Part shown: piece by piece, positions 45,930-55,373 of the stretch
How the letters are laid out: every line of letters begins with the position of its first letter
Numbering within the stretch: position 1 is the first letter of the stretch
Source: Gammaproteobacteria bacterium
GTDB lineage: Bacteria; Pseudomonadota; Gammaproteobacteria; Coxiellales; Coxiellaceae
DNA length: 64,000 nt
Reading direction: 5' to 3'
Assembly (NCBI GenBank): GCA_030425685.1
Contig: JAUIAD010000004.1
Span: 1 to 64,000 of the forward strand
Position numbers and translations under genes: made by a program
The notes under the pieces: generated by a model
The model's input: the letters and a program-made list of their open reading frames with translations, nothing else
Databases searched by the model: none
What the model was told of the DNA's origin: nothing

Positions 45930-46698
45930 GGCAGTAGCTTAGAGAGAAAGGTATCTCTGGTAGCTTGGTAAAAACGCCACTATCTTCAATATCAAGAGCT
46001 TTAAAGCGAATGGATAAGCGGTGTTTGCCGACACTAACTTCAGGATAAGCATTGAATTCAGTTGGGACGGTAATGCGAATCATTTGGCACGGTAAGCTGG
46101 GGTCAAGTGATTGTTGGAAGAAATCGTTATTGGTTGAAACTTGCTGTGGTGGAGAGCTATCGCGAATAAGGCTTAGGATAATGCGCACCATGCTTTCGAG
46201 CTGTTCAAATTCTTTTGTCCACTTTTGTAAATCCGTTAGCCTTTGCTCATCGGTTTTTTGCAACCACAGGGCAAAAGCGGGTGTTCTAAAATCACAAGGG
46301 CCTGCGGGATTGCTCAGTTGCATGCGCACCTGCTTTAAAAAAGGATTTGAGCGTAAGTTTTCGCCGAGTTTTTTATTGCGGATACCGTGAATAATATCGA
46401 TAAGCTCATCAAGGCGGTCAAGTATTGTCTGTAATTTTTCACTATCAACCTGCGGGAATTGTTTAAGCTGCGCCAAGCTTGAGGCTTGCTGTGTTAGGGT
46501 GACAGATATTTTAGATTTAAGATCAGGGCGGTCAGTGACATCAACGACCTTGAGCAGTGCTATCATCGCGGCTCTACTGCCAAAGGTACTATGATTTTTT
46601 AGATGTTCGTGCAGTTCATTAAAAATATGTTCAAGCCGTAGGCAAAGTCTGATAGGTTCATTCAAAGGCTGTTCGTATGTAATGGTTTCCTGTGACAT
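45922..46698 (-). CDS. zapD: Z-ring protein ZapD
   Basis: FtsZ-binding protein that bundles protofilaments by contacting the FtsZ C-terminal peptide. 258 aa. Family features include an N-terminal YEQPLNEPIRLCLRLEHIF (about 7-25), helical domain with HGIRNKKLGENLRSNPFLKQ (about 119-138), and NPAGPCDFRTPAFALWLQ (about 148-165). The frame is open three codons upstream from a GTG. It ends the pil-coaE-zapD strand unit; yacG, which often follows zapD, is not present. Confidence 0.93.
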   Translation of the reverse strand: MSQETITYEQPLNEPIRLCLRLEHIFNELHEHLKNHSTFGSRAAMIALLKVVDVTDRPDLKSKISVTLTQQASSLAQLKQFPQVDSEKLQTILDRLDELIDIIHGIRNKKLGENLRSNPFLKQVRMQLSNPAGPCDFRTPAFALWLQKTDEQRLTDLQKWTKEFEQLESMVRIILSLIRDSSPPQQVSTNNDFFQQSLDPSLPCQMIRITVPTEFNAYPEVSVGKHRLSIRFKALDIEDSGVFTKLPEIPFSLSYCRI

Positions 46699-46820
46699 AG
46701 CGTTCACTTTCTTAAATCAATGTTAATAGGCACTCTTCTCTCCCAAGGATGATAGCACAAATTGCACAGTATATTAAAGTCTCTACGTCAATATCGTGGG
46801 GGGTGTTCAGCAGGTTGGAA

Positions 46821-47420
46821 TCATGCGGATTTTGGCAGCTTTAGATAACGTTGATGGAGCTTTTCAACTTGTTCGGCGAGGTTGGTTGTATTGCTGTCAT
46901 TATCAATAACATCATCAGCCACTGCCAAGCGATTTTCGCGTGTGCACTGAGCGGCTAGAATTTTTTTGACAGCATCTTTGTTGGTGTTATCTCGTGCCAT
47001 CGTGCGTTTGATTTGCGTCTCTTCACTGGTATCGATAACTAATATGCGGTCTATCGAATCAGTGTGTCCTGTTTCAACAAGGAGAGGAATAACCACGATG
47101 CAGTAAGGGGTATTTAATTGGCTCATTTGATTGTCGACAGTTTGGCGAATGAGTGGGTGTAAGATACCTTCTAGCCATTTTCTTTCTTCAGGGTGATCAA
47201 AAATATGGTGTCTGAGTTTGCGTCGGTCAATATCGCCTGCTGAAGTTAAAATATCATCACCAAAATGCGCGACAATTTCCTTATAGCCAAGATTACCTTG
47301 TTTTGTTAGATCGTGTGCAATTTTGTCGGTATCAATAATAGGGACGGCTAAGTCGGCAAACAAGTTTGCTACCGTACTTTTGCCGCTGCCGATGCCACCA
47401 GTTAATCCTATTCTTAGCAT
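46821..47420 (-). CDS. coaE: dephospho-CoA kinase
   Basis: Final enzyme of coenzyme A synthesis. P-loop LTGGIGSGKSTVANLF near residues 6-21, DTDKIAHDL near 33-41, HPLIRQTVDNQ near 85-95. 199 aa from ATG 47420; the longer open frame would begin inside pilD. It starts just past the pilD stop (47423), so the two are coupled, the usual pilD-coaE-zapD order. Confidence 0.96.
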   Translation of the reverse strand: MLRIGLTGGIGSGKSTVANLFADLAVPIIDTDKIAHDLTKQGNLGYKEIVAHFGDDILTSAGDIDRRKLRHHIFDHPEERKWLEGILHPLIRQTVDNQMSQLNTPYCIVVIPLLVETGHTDSIDRILVIDTSEETQIKRTMARDNTNKDAVKKILAAQCTRENRLAVADDVIDNDSNTTNLAEQVEKLHQRYLKLPKSA

Positions 47421-47422
47421 GA

Positions 47423-48286
47423 TTAACTTCCAATAATTAGTTTTATAAGAAAGGGTCCCCATATCATGCTGGCAAAAGCGGAGATTGCTATAAAGGGGCC
47501 AAAGGCGAAGGTATTTTCTTTGTTAAGTTTTTTAAACGACATTAACGCTAGGCTGATAAGTGTGCCAAGAATGATAGAGCACAGCATAATATTGAGAATC
47601 ATAGCAATGCCAAACCAAGCACCCAACATCGCTAGCATTTTAAAATCACCATGTCCCATGCCTTGTTTTTTACGCACGTATTTGAAAATAGACGAAAAGA
47701 GCCATAAGACACCGTAGCCTACGACCGCGCCCCAAACGGCTTGTTGCAGTGGTACAAAGCAATTAAAGCTATTAAGCATTAACCCTATCCATAATAGAGT
47801 AAGCGTTATAGGATCGGGGAGAAGTTGATGTTCAAGATCAATAAAGAATAAAACGACCAGTGAATATGTTAACAACAATGCGGCAAGCATGCGCCAAGAA
47901 ATACCGAAGTAAAAAAGAATAACAATGGAAAGGATAGCGGTAAGTGCTTCTATACCGGGGTATAACCAGGAGATCTTTTTATGGCAGTGGGCACACTTTC
48001 CACGGAGGAAAATAAAACTGATCAGAGGGATATTTTGATACCATTTTATAGGGGTTTTACATTGTGAGCAGCGCGAGCGTGGTTTAATAAGTGTAGGAGG
48101 CTGCGAAGTGTCTTCGCTAGGGAGCTCAAGAAAGTCGTGGCATTCTTGTTTCCACTCATGTTGAAGCATCTTTGGGTAGCGAGTAATAACAACCGTTAGA
48201 AAACTACCAATAACTAAGCCAAGAATACCGATTGCTATGGCGGTAAGATAGGGTTGTGATTTTAGAAATAAAACAAAATCTGTCAT
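47423..48286 (-). CDS. pilD: prepilin peptidase PilD
   Basis: Membrane aspartyl protease and N-methyltransferase that processes type IV pilins (here PilA) and type II pseudopilins. Zinc cysteine pairs CSQC (C73, C76) and CAHC (C98, C101). Catalytic Asp 150 in FFIDLEHQLLPD and Asp 214 in GMGHGDFKMLAMLGAW. About eight membrane helices; 287 aa. It remains intact although pilC next to it is interrupted. Confidence 0.96.
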   Translation of the reverse strand: MTDFVLFLKSQPYLTAIAIGILGLVIGSFLTVVITRYPKMLQHEWKQECHDFLELPSEDTSQPPTLIKPRSRCSQCKTPIKWYQNIPLISFIFLRGKCAHCHKKISWLYPGIEALTAILSIVILFYFGISWRMLAALLLTYSLVVLFFIDLEHQLLPDPITLTLLWIGLMLNSFNCFVPLQQAVWGAVVGYGVLWLFSSIFKYVRKKQGMGHGDFKMLAMLGAWFGIAMILNIMLCSIILGTLISLALMSFKKLNKENTFAFGPFIAISAFASMIWGPFLIKLIIGS

Positions 48287-48330
48287 ATTGTTGTGCTTCT
48301 ATCGCGTTATGTCAGTGATTATAGTGTATC

Positions 48331-49101
48331 TTAAAAGGCGCTCCCTAGTCTAATGATGGGTAAGTAAAGGCCGGCAATTAATGCGCCAGTAATAAGTGCT
48401 AGCAAAATCATTGTTAACGGTTCAAGTAATTTAAGATAAGTATTGAGGAGCTCGTTAAGTTCCTGTTCTGATTGGTTGGCAATATTGGAAAGCATGTTAG
48501 CGAGTGTGCCAGTGCTTTCGGCAACCAATATCATTTGAATAATACTTGGAGTAAAGAGTTTTGTTTCCTTCATGGCGCTATGAAGACTGTTGCCGGATGT
48601 TACGCTGGTGATAATGGCAGATAATTTTTTTTGTATAAGTTGGTTGGTTGTTATTTTAGTAGCAGTATTGAGGGCGGTAATAAGTGGGGTTCCGGCTGTA
48701 ATCATGGTTGCGGTAATTTGGCTCCACATGGTTGTTATGGATAGTGTCATTGCATTCTTTAGCGAGGGTATCTTAAGCATCGCTTGCTCTAGATAGCGTT
48801 TAAAGTAGTGATTGTTTATAGCCATCCTGATGAGAAGGAATAGAAGAATGCCGCTAAGAAAAATACTAATACTATGGTGTTGTAATGTTAATGAGCACTG
48901 CAATATTATTGTTGTTATTAGTGGCAGTTTTGTATGAAAGTTGGTGAAAATAGTTTGGAAGCGCGGGATAACAAATAGTAATAGGCCTAGCGAGATTAGC
49001 ATAGCTATGATAAAAACAAATAACGGATAGTATAGCGCTTTTTTACATTGCGATTTTAAGGCAATATTTTTTTGGCGGTAATCAGAAAGCCAGCTAAGCA
49101 T
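48331..49101 (-). pseudogene. pilC: pilC, C-terminal part after amber codon
   Basis: Inner-membrane platform protein of the type IV pilus, second half (256 aa from the first ATG after the stop). It contains the two later membrane regions (KKALYYPLFVFIIAMLISLG near the start) and the second T2SSF repeat, with MILVAESTGTLANMLSNIA. It continues the reading frame of the upstream half exactly: after the TAG come codons for L-G-E-M. Without suppression or re-initiation it would lack the first cytoplasmic domain. Confidence 0.85.
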
Positions 49102-49110
49102 CTCGCCAAG

Positions 49111-49536
49111 CTATGATGAATCTTCTCCAGCCGAAATCAAAGCATGGTCGATGTGCGAAAAATAATGAGGAAATTTTTTGATGGCTTCATTTAGGCTGAA
49201 TCCGTTTTTAATATCAATGCATAATTTTGTCATTAATTTTTTTATTGCCTCATTTGTGTTTTGTTGTTCCAATAATGCAAGTGCGCGGTCAAGCTCAACC
49301 CCCGCTTTTATTAAGGTGCTCAGCTGCTGCAAAAAACAAAGAATGTCCTTTTGGCTTGCTGTTGTTTTTTGTTTGAAGTGTATGGTTTTTTTGATCCGTA
49401 AGGGGGTGATATTATCAGCAAGTAATGAATCATAGGTGGCTTGCTTGCTATTTTGCAGCTGTAGTCCTGAAATTTTTTCTCCATCGTTACTAACGCCTTC
49501 CCATTTAAACCATCTGTCTTTTGTTGTTCTTTTCAT
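49111..49536 (-). pseudogene. pilC: pilC, N-terminal part ending in amber codon
   Basis: First 141 residues of PilC: N-terminal FKWEGVSNDGEKISGLQLQN, the first T2SSF helix bundle FLQQLSTLIKAGVELDRALA, and ALISAGEDSS, where family members read on through AGE-x-S-G-x-L. A single TAG (49111-49113) follows SS and the next codons, in the same frame, continue the normal protein. With the TAG read as an amino acid the two parts give a full-length protein of 401 residues. Confidence 0.85.
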
Positions 49537-49620
49537 TTTGGGTCTTACCTTGTAACAATTATCTTTGTAGGAGTATTTATATTTTTCTGCTATTGTGCTG
49601 GCTCTTTTTTTTAGAGTGAC

Positions 49621-49655
49621 AAAAAAATAAGTTAAAAATAGTGTTCTCTAACTTA
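49621..49655 (-). terminator. weak terminator-like hairpin between pilB and pilC
   Basis: Read on the minus strand, TAAGTTA (49649-49655) pairs with TAACTTA (49628-49634) across a 14-base loop, followed by seven T residues (49621-49627). The stem is AT-rich and weak. It lies in the 174-bp gap, which may uncouple pilB and pilC. Confidence 0.4.
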
Positions 49656-49710
49656 AGCTCTTTCTGAAGATGTTATGGTATATTCGCTTATAAATACTGA
49701 TAATTTAATA

Positions 49711-51225
49711 TTAAATGACTCGTTTAATTTCATCCAAGTCGGTTGTTCCTGATTTCACCATCGTCATGGCTGACTCCCGCAATAGTCTTATTTTACTTTG
49801 CTGTAAAATCTCATTGGCTGGTCGTTTTTGCAGGATTAAATTTTGTATATTATGATTCACTTCAAGTATTTCATAAATCCCCGTTCGTCCTGAATACCCA
49901 TTGTTGCAGTCAGCGCATTTTTCGTAAGATATTTTCTTGCAATGCACGCATAATTTTCGTACCAGGCGTTGTGCGGCAATAAGGTTTAAAGTGCTCGCCA
50001 GGGTGTCATAAGAGATACCGAGATTGTATAAGCGGGTAATTGATTCTATGGCGCTATTGGTATGTAGTGTTGCTAAAACAAGGTGTCCTGTTTCTGCAGC
50101 GCGAAAAGCAATTTTCGCCGTCTCGGTGTCACGGATTTCGCCGATCATAATCACATCGGGGTCTTGACGTAAAAATGCTTTTAGTATAGTGGAAAAGTCG
50201 AGGCCATTTTTATTGTTGGTGTTAACTTGTGTGATGTTGGGCAGTTGAATTTCGATAGGGTCTTCTACGCTAGCGATGTTTTTTTCGCTAGTATTTAGTA
50301 TGCTGAGTAGGGTGTATAGTGTTGTCGACTTGCCACTTCCTGTTGGGCCAGTGATAAGAATCATGCCTTGAGGTTTTTTTATAGCGTGCAAAAATGTATT
50401 TTTATCATCTTGTAACAATCCCAGTTTATCAATCGAGAGAATATTTTTCTCAGCGTAAAGTATGCGCAGAGCAATTTTTTCGCCATAAATTGTTGGGCAG
50501 GTGCTTATGCGGCATGAATACGGTTTGCCTGTTATGGCGTTTATTTGCAATTGCCCATCTTGCGGAAAGCGCTTTTCCGCGATATCGAGATTAGCGAGGA
50601 CCTTAAGATGGTTAGTCATTTGATTTTTTTTGCAAGGCGTTAGTTCTGTGAGTAAATAGAGTAGGCCATCTAGGCGCATACGGATGCGGTAGCACGTAGG
50701 GTAGGGCTCAAAATGTAAATCGGAAGCCTGTTTAAGAATGGCATGATTAATAATCTGACTGACTAGTGTGGCTGTATTTATATTCTTATTGGAGTAAATT
50801 ATTGTTGCCAGATGCTGGTTGATTTGCAAAAGCAATGCATGATGGTCTGCTACCACAGGGATGATTTCTAGGCCTGTTTTAAAGGTATATTGATTTAAGT
50901 GATGAAGCTTGTCTGGGTCGCTAATAGCAACATGTAAATGATTATTTTCAATCTTAATGGGTAGTGCTGCGTATGTTTGTAATAGTTCTGAATCAAGAAG
51001 ATGTCTTGGAGTATCATTAATCTGCTGTTTGCTAAAGTTGATAACGGTTGTGTTTAAGTGTCTGGCAAAGATGTCTGCTATTTCCTTTGAGGAAATCAAT
51101 GCATGATCCAGTAAATATTGCAGTAGGCTTAACTTTTTTTCTTGCGCATCATGTTGGTGCTGTTCGATAGTTTGCGTGTCAAACAGTGTATGCTTAGCCA
51201 GTAATTCTTTTAGTTTAGTTCGCAT
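49711..51225 (-). CDS. pilB: type IV pilus extension ATPase PilB
   Basis: Hexameric GspE/PilB ATPase that powers pilus assembly. N-terminal MshEN-type domain (about 5-140), Walker [19 protein letters not shown] near 296-313, Asp box, Walker [13 protein letters not shown] near 359-370, His box [15 protein letters not shown] near 382-396. A tetracysteine CVHC and CADC zinc site lies near 430-450. 504 aa from ATG 51225, somewhat shorter than the roughly 560 of Pseudomonas. Its start overlaps the end of pilA by 11 bases. Confidence 0.96.
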   Translation of the reverse strand: MRTKLKELLAKHTLFDTQTIEQHQHDAQEKKLSLLQYLLDHALISSKEIADIFARHLNTTVINFSKQQINDTPRHLLDSELLQTYAALPIKIENNHLHVAISDPDKLHHLNQYTFKTGLEIIPVVADHHALLLQINQHLATIIYSNKNINTATLVSQIINHAILKQASDLHFEPYPTCYRIRMRLDGLLYLLTELTPCKKNQMTNHLKVLANLDIAEKRFPQDGQLQINAITGKPYSCRISTCPTIYGEKIALRILYAEKNILSIDKLGLLQDDKNTFLHAIKKPQGMILITGPTGSGKSTTLYTLLSILNTSEKNIASVEDPIEIQLPNITQVNTNNKNGLDFSTILKAFLRQDPDVIMIGEIRDTETAKIAFRAAETGHLVLATLHTNSAIESITRLYNLGISYDTLASTLNLIAAQRLVRKLCVHCKKISYEKCADCNNGYSGRTGIYEILEVNHNIQNLILQKRPANEILQQSKIRLLRESAMTMVKSGTTDLDEIKRVI

Positions 51226-51637
51226 AGCCCTTCGCCACCGCTTTGCCACCACTTTCCCAGGTTAAATGATCCTGGTTGACGGCGGGGGTTAATTCGTAAG
51301 TATCTTCTGTGGTAATGCCAAATTTATTTTTAGGCACAATAACAATTTTACCGTTTTCGTCTATCGATATAGTGCTCACTAAGCTGTGGTCATCATCAGT
51401 GTTTGTCGTCGATGGCGGAACGCCATTTTTACCTGCTGTGCAGGAGCTTAATTCTTCTGTAATTTGAAAGCATTCTTCAATGCCGATTTTGTAGGGCTCT
51501 GCTGCTTGCACAATCTCGGTGTAATGTGCCCGTCGGGTATAAGTCTGGTAAGAAGGAATAGCAATGGCAACCAAAATGCCAATGATGGCAATGACAATCA
51601 TTAGCTCCATCAGGGTAAATCCTTTGTTGGTATTCAT
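51215..51637 (-). CDS. pilA: type IV major pilin PilA
   Basis: Prepilin with a short leader MNTNKG and mature N-terminus [20 protein letters not shown], cut and methylated by PilD at G/F; Glu5 of the mature form is present. The globular part has one Cys pair ([13 protein letters not shown]) about 10 residues apart, and the C-terminus lacks the usual Cys-bounded D-loop. 140 aa. AGGA lies 7 bases before the ATG. It is first in the unit pilA-pilB-pilC-pilD-coaE-zapD. Confidence 0.95.
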   Translation of the reverse strand: MNTNKGFTLMELMIVIAIIGILVAIAIPSYQTYTRRAHYTEIVQAAEPYKIGIEECFQITEELSSCTAGKNGVPPSTTNTDDDHSLVSTISIDENGKIVIVPKNKFGITTEDTYELTPAVNQDHLTWESGGKAVAKGYAN

Positions 51638-51670
51638 GTTGGTGTCCTATTGATTAGAGTTGTGTGTAAA

Positions 51671-51699
51671 TTTATAGAGCAAATTAAGTTGTGATGCAA
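51671..51699 (-). promoter_or_regulatory. sigma-70 promoter of pilA
   Basis: On the minus strand: -35 TTGCAT (51694-51699), 17-bp spacer, -10 TATAAA (51671-51676), 34 bases before the ATG. No sigma-54 element (TGGCA-N7-TTGC) is seen, unlike pilA of Pseudomonas. Confidence 0.55.
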
Positions 51700-51783
51700 T
51701 ACAGTAGTTAGCACATATTTTTTACTAATTGTGCGTTGACTTCTATATTATTTGTTAGGAAAATGACATGCGCATTTTAAGGG

Positions 51784-51856
51784 GCCGATGTAGCTCAGTT
51801 GGCAGAGCAACTGATTCGTAATCAGTAGGTCGGGTGTTCGAATCACCTCATCGGCA
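51784..51856 (+). tRNA. tRNA-Thr (CGU anticodon)
   Basis: 73-nt cloverleaf. Acceptor GCCGATG/CATCGGC with discriminator A; D arm with AGCTCAGTTGGCAGAGC; anticodon stem ACTGA/TCAGT around loop TTCGTAA, anticodon CGT; variable loop AGGTC; T arm GGGTG-TTCGAAT-CACC. CCA is not encoded (TCA follows). The 3' 42 bases (51815-51856) recur exactly at 56475-56516, so the gene served as an integration site. Confidence 0.96.
51815..51856 (+). repeat. attachment-site direct repeat, left copy
   Basis: Last 42 bases of the tRNA-Thr gene, from the anticodon loop to the discriminator. An exact copy lies 4,660 bp downstream. Such 3'-end duplications arise when an integrative element inserts into a tRNA gene and restores its 3' end. 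Confidence 0.8.
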
Positions 51857-51982
51857 TCAAAAAAACCTTCCAAAACAGTAAGTTATAGGATTTTCGACTG
51901 ATCATAAAGTTTCCACTCCATTTGACTGTAGAGATTTTGTAACGCAAATAGCCCTAGATATCTCAAATATCTGCAATATGTG

Positions 51983-52011
51983 TTGTTTTTTGAGAATTGC
52001 GGGGCTATAAT
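51983..52011 (+). promoter_or_regulatory. promoter of the abiE pair, near-leaderless
   Basis: -35 TTGTTT (51983-51988), 17-bp spacer, consensus -10 TATAAT (52006-52011). The predicted start at 52018-52019 lies one or two bases before ATG 52020, so the antitoxin mRNA would have almost no leader. AbiEi-type antitoxins autorepress such promoters; AATATCTGCAATATG-type inverted bases just upstream could be the operator. Confidence 0.5.
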
Positions 52012-52019
52012 TGCTTGGT

Positions 52020-52808
52020 ATGGATATTCTCAGCTATATCAATTCGTTAAGCGCCAAAGGACGTTACTCCTTTAGTATTGAGGAAGCGCTTGCAGACACG
52101 GATAAATCACGATCTGCGATTATTGCCGCGTTACGTCGGCAAATTAATAAAAGTCGAATTGCATTGCCATATCGTGGTTTTTATCTTATTTTGCCTCCAG
52201 TGCATCAGCGTTATGGTTGTCTGCCTGCGCAATATTGGCTTGATGATTTTATGGCTTATATTAAGAAACCATATTATGTGGGGTTATTGAGTGCTGCAAC
52301 ATTTTATGCTGCGGCACATCAGAAGCCGCAAACGTATCAGGTTATGATTAGTGAAAAGTTTCGGTCGATTCAATGTGCTAATGTGCATATAGAGTTTATT
52401 AAAAATGAAAAGCTTAAACTTGTTCCGATTCGTCAGTTTAATACACCGAGTGGTTATATCGATGTCGTTGCTCCGGAAGCTCTCCCAATTGACCTTTTGA
52501 GGTATCCATTGCGTTCCGGTGGGCTAAATAATATTGTTACAATATTGAGTGAGCTTGCAGAGGCTATCGATGTAAATGAATTTACAAAGACTTTATTGGT
52601 TATGCAGGCAGAGCAAGTGATTCTACAACGTTTAGGGTATTTGTTTGAAATAGCAGGCGCAGAAACACTGGCTAATGCTGTCGAAAAATACTTATCTATA
52701 AGAAAGTTGCGCGCAAGACCATTAGTTGCTGGTGTAAAAACAGAAGGGTGTGTGCGAAATCAGCGTTGGTCATTATACATTAACTATGAAGTGGAGGGGG
52801 ATTTATGA
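52020..52808 (+). CDS. abiEi: AbiEi-type antitoxin
   Basis: Antitoxin of a type IV toxin-antitoxin and phage abortive-infection system. N-terminal winged helix (about 1-60: SFSIEEALADTDKSRSAIIA and YRGFYLILPPVHQRYG), then the AbiEi central/C-terminal domain (about 70-262) with YYVGLLSAATFYAAAHQKPQ and LVPIRQFNTPSGYIDVV-like blocks. 262 aa from ATG 52020. The stop overlaps the toxin start by 4 bases. It lies directly behind the tRNA attachment site, a typical defence-island cargo location. Confidence 0.88.
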   Translation: MDILSYINSLSAKGRYSFSIEEALADTDKSRSAIIAALRRQINKSRIALPYRGFYLILPPVHQRYGCLPAQYWLDDFMAYIKKPYYVGLLSAATFYAAAHQKPQTYQVMISEKFRSIQCANVHIEFIKNEKLKLVPIRQFNTPSGYIDVVAPEALPIDLLRYPLRSGGLNNIVTILSELAEAIDVNEFTKTLLVMQAEQVILQRLGYLFEIAGAETLANAVEKYLSIRKLRARPLVAGVKTEGCVRNQRWSLYINYEVEGDL

Positions 52809-53641
52809 TCCCAATGAGGTTTATCAACGCATGGAGAGACATTGCACCTTGGCAAGACACAGGCTATATTGAGCAAGACCTTGTGATTTCTCGTGCATTA
52901 ATTGAAATTTTTAATGTTCCACAATTGCGTTCATCATTAGTTTTTCGGGGTGGCACTGCTTTAAATAAGCTATATTTTAGTTCCAGTAGTCGTTACTCTG
53001 AAGATATAGATCTCGTACAGCTTAATCAAGAGCCAATTGGTAATACTTTTGATGCTATTCGTCGTGTTCTTGATCCGTGGCTAGGTCAACCAAAAAGAAG
53101 TTTAAAAGATGGTAGGGCGAATCTTTATTATCGGTTTGGTTCAGAAGAAGATCCTGCAATTTCTATGCGATTAAAAATTGAAATAAATACACGTGAACAT
53201 TTTTCTATTTATGAAATTGAAAAAGTGCCCTTTTCAGTGATTAATGATTGGTTCAATGGATCAACATTAATTAGTGCTTTTGAATTCAATGAGCTTATTG
53301 CCACGAAACTAAGAGCCCTTTACTCTAGAAAGAAGGGGCGTGATCTGTATGATTTATGTAGCGCATTAGGCCATGAGGAATTTGACTTAAATCGAATGCT
53401 ATATGCTTTTAAAAAATATACCGAGTTCGAAGGCAGGTCAATATCAAGAGCGGAGTTTGAGAAGAACCTTTACAATAAACAAAAGGATAAGTTTTTTATC
53501 AATGATATGCGGCCACTTCTTTCTCCAGCTGCTAAGTGGGATATTGATGATGGTTTTAGGCAGGTGTTGAGTAATATTATTGCTTACCTTCCAGGTAAGT
53601 CATGGGTGGGGCTTCCAGAAGAAGCTGCTACCCTGTTATAA
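52805..53641 (+). CDS. abiEii: AbiEii-type nucleotidyltransferase toxin
   Basis: Toxin partner with the DNA-polymerase-beta nucleotidyltransferase fold (DUF1814). Motif FRGGTALNKLYF (about 48-59) followed by SEDIDLVQ (about 65-72) gives the GG-T and D-x-D metal site. The later basic helix ELIATKLRALYSRKKGRDLYDL (two parts, about 162-183) matches the family's Lys/Asp motif. 278 aa, normal. AbiEii enzymes transfer nucleotides and stop growth, for example by modifying tRNA acceptor ends. The system looks intact. Confidence 0.9.
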   Translation: MIPMRFINAWRDIAPWQDTGYIEQDLVISRALIEIFNVPQLRSSLVFRGGTALNKLYFSSSSRYSEDIDLVQLNQEPIGNTFDAIRRVLDPWLGQPKRSLKDGRANLYYRFGSEEDPAISMRLKIEINTREHFSIYEIEKVPFSVINDWFNGSTLISAFEFNELIATKLRALYSRKKGRDLYDLCSALGHEEFDLNRMLYAFKKYTEFEGRSISRAEFEKNLYNKQKDKFFINDMRPLLSPAAKWDIDDGFRQVLSNIIAYLPGKSWVGLPEEAATLL

Positions 53642-53672
53642 GGGATTTGCAGGTGGGTGGTTTAAAGTATTT

Positions 53673-53695
53673 CTGTCATCAGTGATGACAGTTTT
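53673..53695 (+). terminator. terminator after abiEii
   Basis: CTGTCATCA-G-TGATGACAG palindrome followed by TTTTAA, 32 bases after the toxin stop. It lies between abiE and the convergent histidine kinase gene. Confidence 0.65.
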
Positions 53696-53753
53696 AATGA
53701 TCGGTATGATTAGATTAGTATAGAAATCCTTAATAGGTTGCAGTTGATGACTA

Positions 53754-55373
53754 TCATGGCAGTATTATAGTGAATCTCGCTCCACCGTGCTTGGAAGATT
53801 TTGAAACAATAATCGAACCCTTGTGTAATCTTACAATAGATTTTGCAATAGCTAGCCCGAGACCAATGTGCTTCCCTAAGGTTTGATTTTCATTTAATGT
53901 GTTAAAAGGCTCAAAAATATTTTTCATTTCAGAATCACTTACGCCGGGTCCGTCATCTTCAACATTAATTTTAATATGATGATCATCGGCTTCTAGACTC
54001 ACAATAACATTTGTTTTCGCACATTTTAATCCATTGGTGATGAGATTATCAATCGCATGTTTCAACAAATCAGGGTCAACGGTTGAAAAAATATTTTCTG
54101 CATTTGGCGGTAAGAATGTTACTTGTATTTCTGATTGCCTGTATCGCTTTACAATTGATTTGAGCCAATCTGATATATTTAAAGCTTTCATTTTTGGTTT
54201 TAATTCATGCGTGGAGCTTTGGTAATAGAGAAAGAAATAACTGATTAATTTATTGATGTCTCGAATATCGTGTTGGATACTGACTAAGTTTTCTTGGGAT
54301 TGCTGAGACAAATTTTTATCTTTTTTGAGTGAGTCTAGCGCCAATTGCATCGTTGCTAATGGCGTACGCACTTCATGCGCGACGAATCGAGTCATATTGT
54401 GTTGTGATTGAATATGGCGATTTAAACTCGCGCCCATAGTAGTAATATTTTGATAGACGCCATGCAGTATTGAGGCGCGGTTTATTTTTGTGTTTACATT
54501 GAAATCACCTACGCTATATTTGCGCGTAAGCTGATAAATCCTAAGAACATTGCGACTAAAAAGCCATGTTAAAAATACAACAATTAAAATGGAAGCTATT
54601 GAGAAGCTAATAAAGTAATATTTTTGCGCTACGCTAAATAAGCTAGATAATGGTGAGTATTGAATAGGGCCAACGACGAGCAGTTTTTTTGGATCTGGGG
54701 TGTGGAAATATAATGTAGAAATCGGCTTGTTTGCTTTAGGCTCTGTAAAAGTAATGGAGTACGTGTTGAGATCTTGTCGCATTTTACCAGTAATAACTTT
54801 ACTATTTGTCGGGATCAATTTTAGCGGCATGCCGAATGTTATTTGTAATTTATCTATGATGTCTGCCCATTTTCTTTCTGGGGCACGTTTTAATTCGCCT
54901 AAAATAATATGTGCCATCCAGCGTGTCGTGTTCTTAATCGTTTGATTAATTGGTGCGGTCAGCATAATCTTCAGCGCATATTGGCTGGTACCGATACGTT
55001 GCATCGCAAAGCTATCAAAAACGCCGTAATACAAAAAGTATACGAAGTGAAAGTATTTTTCAGATTCAAATACAATGCTTCCATTCATTAAGTTTAATCT
55101 ATCGTTTCTACTAAGTTGTAACGAATGGATAGGCAGAATCTTTGCAACAGGCGTGTTTTTTGGCTGCAATTTTTTTAAGGTGGATTCCCAGTTTGATTTT
55201 GGCGTTCTCGCTAGCATTGCCTGAATATAGGAAAAAGTACCCTTGCTTATTAATCGATTGATACTGTTAAAGTTATCTTTGGTAAAATATGAAAATCCAA
55301 ATTGATACATTGACAGCACGAGGACTGTTAACACAATAACAATTGTAAGCGTTTTGAGATATAACTTTATCAT
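53754..55373 (-). CDS. sensor histidine kinase, RstB-like
   Basis: Membrane two-component kinase of 539 aa. First membrane helix about 7-27, periplasmic sensor about 30-255 (its start, with RTPKSNWESTLKKLQ, recalls RstB), second helix about 258-280, HAMP-like region about 285-320. H box FVAHEVRTPLATMQ near 329-342; N box AIDNLITNGLKCA near 438; G boxes DDGPGVS near 472 and GLGLAIAKSIVRL near 502. All catalytic motifs look intact. Its start overlaps the stop of the regulator gene by 4 bases. The partner regulator is truncated, so this kinase may be orphaned. Confidence 0.88.
   Translation of the reverse strand: MIKLYLKTLTIVIVLTVLVLSMYQFGFSYFTKDNFNSINRLISKGTFSYIQAMLARTPKSNWESTLKKLQPKNTPVAKILPIHSLQLSRNDRLNLMNGSIVFESEKYFHFVYFLYYGVFDSFAMQRIGTSQYALKIMLTAPINQTIKNTTRWMAHIILGELKRAPERKWADIIDKLQITFGMPLKLIPTNSKVITGKMRQDLNTYSITFTEPKANKPISTLYFHTPDPKKLLVVGPIQYSPLSSLFSVAQKYYFISFSIASILIVVFLTWLFSRNVLRIYQLTRKYSVGDFNVNTKINRASILHGVYQNITTMGASLNRHIQSQHNMTRFVAHEVRTPLATMQLALDSLKKDKNLSQQSQENLVSIQHDIRDINKLISYFFLYYQSSTHELKPKMKALNISDWLKSIVKRYRQSEIQVTFLPPNAENIFSTVDPDLLKHAIDNLITNGLKCAKTNVIVSLEADDHHIKINVEDDGPGVSDSEMKNIFEPFNTLNENQTLGKHIGLGLAIAKSIVRLHKGSIIVSKSSKHGGARFTIILP

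Noticed and set aside
48331-49536. Two separate functional pilC-like genes
   Set aside because: The halves share one reading frame and are separated by just a TAG; neither half alone has the full PilC architecture.
51638-51720. Sigma-54 promoter for pilA
   Set aside because: The expected GG/GC elements at -24/-12 are absent; a sigma-70 pair with a 17-bp spacer fits better.
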